Shown here in pieces: positions 43,026 through 50,127 of a stretch of 50,127 nucleotides of DNA. The notes under the pieces are model-generated. The model was given only the letters and a program-made list of their open reading frames with translations, had not been told where the DNA came from and searched no databases. A program made the translations under genes and the position numbers. The stretch lies in assembly GCA_946186945.1 (NCBI GenBank), contig CAMHPC010000003.1, forward strand, positions 1 to 50,127. The letters run 5' to 3'. Every line of letters begins with the position of its first letter. The stretch's first letter is position 1. The DNA comes from an uncultured Prevotella sp. Its GTDB lineage: Bacteria; Bacteroidota; Bacteroidia; Bacteroidales; Bacteroidaceae.

Positions 43026-43059
43026 TTTGTGATTTTTTCGGAGCATTTTATTATCTTTG
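43026..43059 (+). promoter_or_regulatory. Promoter of the LacI-family gene
   Basis: -7 box TATCTTTG (43052-43059) and TTTG (43026-43029) with a 22-nt spacer. The start codon is about 63 nt downstream. With the susC promoter and operator it fills the 300-nt divergent gap. Confidence 0.55.
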
Positions 43060-43121
43060 CATCGTCTACTAATCCTAATAACACAGCAGTTCTCTGTTGA
43101 ACATTTTGTTTAATTTAAACC

Positions 43122-44147
43122 ATGACTGACCAGAGACACATAACCATGAAGGATATAGCCCAGGCTCTCGGAGTATCTGTGGCAACGGTATCACGTGCCC
43201 TGAGCGACAGCCCTCGAATCAGTCAGGCAAAAAAGGAAATTATTCAGACGTACGCACGCGAGCATCATTTTGTGCCCAACATGATAGCCGAGACCTTGCG
43301 CAACAGCAAGGTGAAACCGCTTAAAATAATAGGTGTGATAGTGCCCGAGATAACACATTTCTATTTCTCGTCAATACTGAGCGGTATAGAGCGTGAGGCG
43401 TCTGCCCACGGTTACCGCATCATGGTGGCACAGAGCAATGAGAACTATCAGCGCGAAGTGGATATCTGCAGGTCGTTATATGAGAATAAGGTGTGTGGCG
43501 TCATCGTGTCGCAAGCCAAGAACACTGCCCACTACGACCATTTCCAGTACCTCATAGACCGTGGAGTGCCACTGGTGTTCTACGACCGCATATGCACCGG
43601 CGTGAATGCCAGCAGGGTAGTGGTAGACGACTATATGGGTGCCTATCTCGCCACCTCACACCTTATAGAAACGGGGTGCAAGCGAATAGCCTTCTATGGT
43701 GCTTCGATGAAACTCGAGATTTCGAAAAACCGTTACAACGGTTACCGTGACGCCCTGTTGAAACATCAGATGAAACCAGACAAGAGTCTGGTGTTCTATT
43801 GTGATAACAGAAAGGATGCCGAGTCTATCACCCCCGACCTCCTGATTATGGAAGACAGGCCCGATGCCTTCTTCGCCATAAATGATGACACTGCCTTGGG
43901 TATACTCTATGCGGTGAAGCATTTCGGACTGAAAGTGCCTGAGGATGTGGCAGTTTGCGGTTTTACCAACAGTCTGAGTGCCGTAGCCAGCGACCCGAAG
44001 CTCACCACAGTAGAGCAGCGTGGGGAAAAAGTGGGACAGGAGGCAGTGAGCATACTCATCTCCAAAGTGGAAGGCGACACACCGATGGAAAAAATAGAAA
44101 AGCGTATCGTGCGCACACGACTGGTAATAAGAGGAACGACAAGATAA
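43122..44147 (+). CDS. LacI family transcriptional regulator of the starch locus
   Basis: A 341-residue sugar-responsive DNA-binding protein. The helix-turn-helix is at residues about 9-30 ('MKDIAQALGVSVATVSRALS'), with the hinge region near residue 55-65. A periplasmic-binding-like effector domain follows ('IIGVIVPEITHFYFSSILSG', 'PDAFFAINDDTALGILYAVK'). It is divergent from susC and 25 nt upstream of the MFS gene. In Bacteroides thetaiotaomicron the sus genes answer to the unrelated regulator SusR; here a LacI-type protein takes that place by position. Its likely ligand is maltose or a maltooligosaccharide, by inference. Confidence 0.93.
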   Translation: MTDQRHITMKDIAQALGVSVATVSRALSDSPRISQAKKEIIQTYAREHHFVPNMIAETLRNSKVKPLKIIGVIVPEITHFYFSSILSGIEREASAHGYRIMVAQSNENYQREVDICRSLYENKVCGVIVSQAKNTAHYDHFQYLIDRGVPLVFYDRICTGVNASRVVVDDYMGAYLATSHLIETGCKRIAFYGASMKLEISKNRYNGYRDALLKHQMKPDKSLVFYCDNRKDAESITPDLLIMEDRPDAFFAINDDTALGILYAVKHFGLKVPEDVAVCGFTNSLSAVASDPKLTTVEQRGEKVGQEAVSILISKVEGDTPMEKIEKRIVRTRLVIRGTTR

Positions 44148-44172
44148 AAATACTAACATTATTTATAAACCT

Positions 44173-45498
44173 ATGAAAACAAAACCAGATCTTAGTTTTT
44201 GGAAATTATGGAACCTTAGTTTCGGGTTCTTTGGAGTGCAGATAGCATACGCTCTGCAGAGTGCAAACATTTCCCGTATCTTTGCCACCTTGGGTGCCGA
44301 TCCTCATAACCTCAGTTATTTCTGGATATTGCCCCCACTTATGGGTATCTTGGTACAGCCCATCGTAGGTACGCTCTCCGACCGCACCTGGACCCGCTTT
44401 GGTCGTCGTATACCTTATTTATTTGTAGGTGCCCTTGTGGCTGTACTTGTGATGTGCCTGTTGCCAAACTCAGGTTCTCTGGGACTGAGCGTGGGTGCTG
44501 CCATGATTTTCGGACTTATAGCGCTGATGTTTCTCGACACCAGTATCAACATGGCGATGCAGCCGTTTAAGATGCTCGTGGGCGACATGGTGAATGAGAA
44601 GCAGAAGGCTAAGGCTTATTCCATACAGAGTTTCCTTTGCAATTCAGGTAGCGTGGTGGGCTTTCTCTTCCCCTTCATCTTCACATGGCTTGGCGTGCAG
44701 AACATCGCCGAGGCAGGCGTGGTGCCCGACAGCGTGATATGGTCGTTCTACGTGGGCGCTGCCATCCTCATTCTCTGTGTGATATACACCACTATTAAAG
44801 TGAAGGAATGGAACCCCCAGGAATATGCACAGTACAACGGTGTGCAAAACGTTGACGAGAAGGAAGATAAGGCCAATTGGATAGCGCTTTTGAAGAAGGC
44901 TCCCTCTACCTTCTGGAAGGTAGGACTCGTACAGTTCTTCTGCTGGGCAGCATTCCTGTACATGTGGAACTACACCACAGGTGCCATAGCCGAGACCGTG
45001 TGGGATACCACTGACGTGAAGTCGGAAGGCTTCCAGGCTGCCGGCAACTGGGTGGGCGTACTCTTCGCCATTCAGGCTATCGGCAGTGTGATCTGGGCAG
45101 CCGTCCTGCCGCAGTTTAAGAACACCAAGTTTGCCTATGCCATCTCACTGGTTATCGGAGCCGTCGGTTTTGCCCTCGTGCCCTTCATCCACGACCAGTA
45201 TCTGCTCTACATCCCCTTTGTGCTCATCGGTTGCGCCTGGGCTGCCATGCTCGCCATGCCCTTCACCTTCGTTACCAATGCCCTGCAGGGCTATGGACAC
45301 ATGGGTGCTTACCTCGGTCTGTTCAATGGTACCATCTGCGTGCCCCAGATCGTGGCAGCACTGCTCGGTGGTGTGGTACTCTCGCTCGTTGGTCACCACC
45401 AGTACACGATGATGATAGTGTCTGCCGTACTCCTGACTTTGGGAGCATGTGCCGTCACCGTCATCCGTGACAAGAAAACAACCTCCGTGGCAAAATAA
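44173..45498 (+). CDS. MFS sugar transporter (maltose/maltodextrin type)
   Basis: A 441-residue inner-membrane carrier with 12 predicted helices, resembling the SLC45/sucrose-transporter-like group of MFS found in Bacteroidetes starch loci. Motifs are 'LSFWKLWNLSFGFFGVQIAY' at the start, 'GTLSDRTWTRFGRRIPYLFV' between helices 2 and 3 (the MFS RxxGRR-type loop), and a long hydrophilic central loop around residue 220. It would bring maltose or short maltodextrins from periplasm to cytosol for MalQ. It is co-transcribed with the LacI gene; its stop overlaps the PAP2 start by 1 nt. Confidence 0.92.
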   Translation: MKTKPDLSFWKLWNLSFGFFGVQIAYALQSANISRIFATLGADPHNLSYFWILPPLMGILVQPIVGTLSDRTWTRFGRRIPYLFVGALVAVLVMCLLPNSGSLGLSVGAAMIFGLIALMFLDTSINMAMQPFKMLVGDMVNEKQKAKAYSIQSFLCNSGSVVGFLFPFIFTWLGVQNIAEAGVVPDSVIWSFYVGAAILILCVIYTTIKVKEWNPQEYAQYNGVQNVDEKEDKANWIALLKKAPSTFWKVGLVQFFCWAAFLYMWNYTTGAIAETVWDTTDVKSEGFQAAGNWVGVLFAIQAIGSVIWAAVLPQFKNTKFAYAISLVIGAVGFALVPFIHDQYLLYIPFVLIGCAWAAMLAMPFTFVTNALQGYGHMGAYLGLFNGTICVPQIVAALLGGVVLSLVGHHQYTMMIVSAVLLTLGACAVTVIRDKKTTSVAK

Positions 45499-46082
45499 TG
45501 ACCACCGCCACTTATCGCTTAAGTATAATCACCATTGTCCTGTGTCTGTTCAGCACCGCTGTGCAGGCGCAGGACAATGTTCCTCGTAGCGACACGTTCG
45601 ACGATGTGGCACAGTATGTACCCTTCGCCACCGTGCTCACACTCAAGGCAGCCGGAGTGGATAGCCACACCACGTGGCCACAGTTGCTCACAGCAGTGGC
45701 ATCCTCATACCTTGTCACCGCAGGCATCACGTATGTGCTGAAACACACCATACACCATACACGACCCGACGGCAGCGACCGCAAGTCGTTCCCCTCCGGT
45801 CATGCAGCCATCTCCTTTGCCGGAGCACATACCCTGCACCATCAGTACGGGCACATCAGCCCGTGGGTCAGCATCGGAGGATATGCCGTCGCCACCGCCA
45901 CCGCCGTCGACCGCGTAGTGCGCGACCGTCACCACTGGTACGACGTGGCTGCCGGAGCCGCCATAGGCGTGGCATCGGCAGAACTGTCGCATTGGCTGTC
46001 AAGAAAACTCTTTCCAGAAAAGTCGGGCTGCACTGTAAGCGTCTCACCCATGCAGGTGAATGTGTCAATAGCGGTGAAGTAA
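45498..46082 (+). CDS. PAP2 family phosphatase, periplasmic
   Basis: A 194-residue phosphatidic acid phosphatase type 2 protein. A signal peptide or first membrane segment ends near residue 24. All three PAP2 motifs are present: KxxxxxxRP at 82-90 (KHTIHHTRP), PSGH at 99-102, and RxxxxxHxxxD at 139-149. It could act on undecaprenyl pyrophosphate or another phospholipid or phosphate ester in the periplasm. Its place in a starch operon, overlapping the MFS stop by 1 nt, is unexplained. Confidence 0.9.
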   Translation: MTTATYRLSIITIVLCLFSTAVQAQDNVPRSDTFDDVAQYVPFATVLTLKAAGVDSHTTWPQLLTAVASSYLVTAGITYVLKHTIHHTRPDGSDRKSFPSGHAAISFAGAHTLHHQYGHISPWVSIGGYAVATATAVDRVVRDRHHWYDVAAGAAIGVASAELSHWLSRKLFPEKSGCTVSVSPMQVNVSIAVK

Positions 46083-46091
46083 AATCTTATT

Positions 46092-46104
46092 GCAAACGAT
46101 TGCA
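46092..46104 (+). promoter_or_regulatory. LacI-type operator upstream of malQ
   Basis: GCAAACGATTGCA, identical in sequence and in orientation relative to transcription to the site upstream of susC, and again starting 68 nt before the -7 box start. A perfect AACGATT...AATCGTT inverted repeat (46095-46101 with 46108-46114) overlaps it. Confidence 0.7.
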
Positions 46105-46159
46105 TTTAAATCGTTAAAAAACTTTTCATAAAATTAGGTGGGTTATTCAATTTTTTTTG

Positions 46160-46167
46160 TAATTTTA
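46160..46167 (+). promoter_or_regulatory. malQ-GH97 promoter -7 box
   Basis: TAATTTTA at 46160-46167 matches TAnnTTTG except for the last base. No TTTG is found at the -33 position. It lies about 60 nt upstream of the malQ start codon. Confidence 0.4.
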
Positions 46168-46225
46168 CACCATATTACGTGTAAACACAAATACAAACAT
46201 TTATAAACTATTAACCCATTACCTA

Positions 46226-50127
<3,902 letters not shown>

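Overview
The window is a chromosomal segment of a Bacteroidales bacterium, most likely Prevotella or a close relative. The evidence is SusC/SusD pairs, SusE/SusF-type lipoproteins, PorU/PorV of the type IX secretion system (T9SS), promoters with a TAnnTTTG -7 box (often with TTTG about 19-20 nt upstream), no obvious Shine-Dalgarno sites, and gene orders typical of the phylum. About 45 protein genes are present, tightly packed in operons. I see no tRNA, rRNA, CRISPR array, IS element or prophage. The only mobile-element-related gene is a partial Rpn-type nuclease at the left edge.

Region 1 (1-8542) is housekeeping. A minus-strand operon runs tsaB, DUF4290, murA, rimM, dxr, rseP, DUF3467 and ends at a clear terminator. 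Divergent from it is yicC-gmk-nadD. MurA carries Asp where the fosfomycin-reactive Cys normally sits.

Region 2 (8555-15139) is a surface-glycan cluster: a glycosyltransferase, a flippase, a LicD-type transferase and a hexapeptide acetyltransferase in one operon, a small secreted Cys-containing protein, then a GT2-GT4 pair. A 99-bp tandem repeat of a 9-bp unit lies directly upstream of the first operon's promoter. Region 2b (15140-15667) has no protein gene; it holds a probable stand-alone small RNA with promoter and terminator hairpin, plus the terminator of the next operon.

Region 3 (15668-33137) is mostly housekeeping: ispF with porV-porU (T9SS attachment complex), an FAH-family hydrolase, the ribosomal genes rplM-rpsI-rpsB-tsf with two structured leader candidates, an M23/LysM cell-wall protein, recG-ispD-DJ-1, divergent nadK and an ABC exporter, and aroB. 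Three MEP isoprenoid genes (dxr, ispF, ispD) are scattered through the window.

Region 4 (33272-50127) is a starch/maltodextrin utilisation locus. On the minus strand are susC, susD, susE, susF and a secreted GH13 alpha-amylase with a T9SS-like tail. On the plus strand are a LacI-family regulator, an MFS sugar transporter, a PAP2 phosphatase, a GH77 4-alpha-glucanotransferase with N-terminal starch-binding domains, and a GH97 glucosidase cut by the window end. Starch would be bound and cut at the surface, imported through SusCD, trimmed in the periplasm by GH97, carried inward by the MFS protein and rearranged by MalQ. Two copies of the same 13-nt operator-like sequence lie in the same orientation and at the same distance (68 nt) upstream of the susC and malQ -7 boxes. 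This suggests the LacI-type protein activates both arms.

The gene content is mostly known families. The least explained items are the 9-bp tandem repeats next to promoters, the orphan RNA, the CTTCGCGAAG palindrome at two promoter start regions, and the ribosomal leaders.
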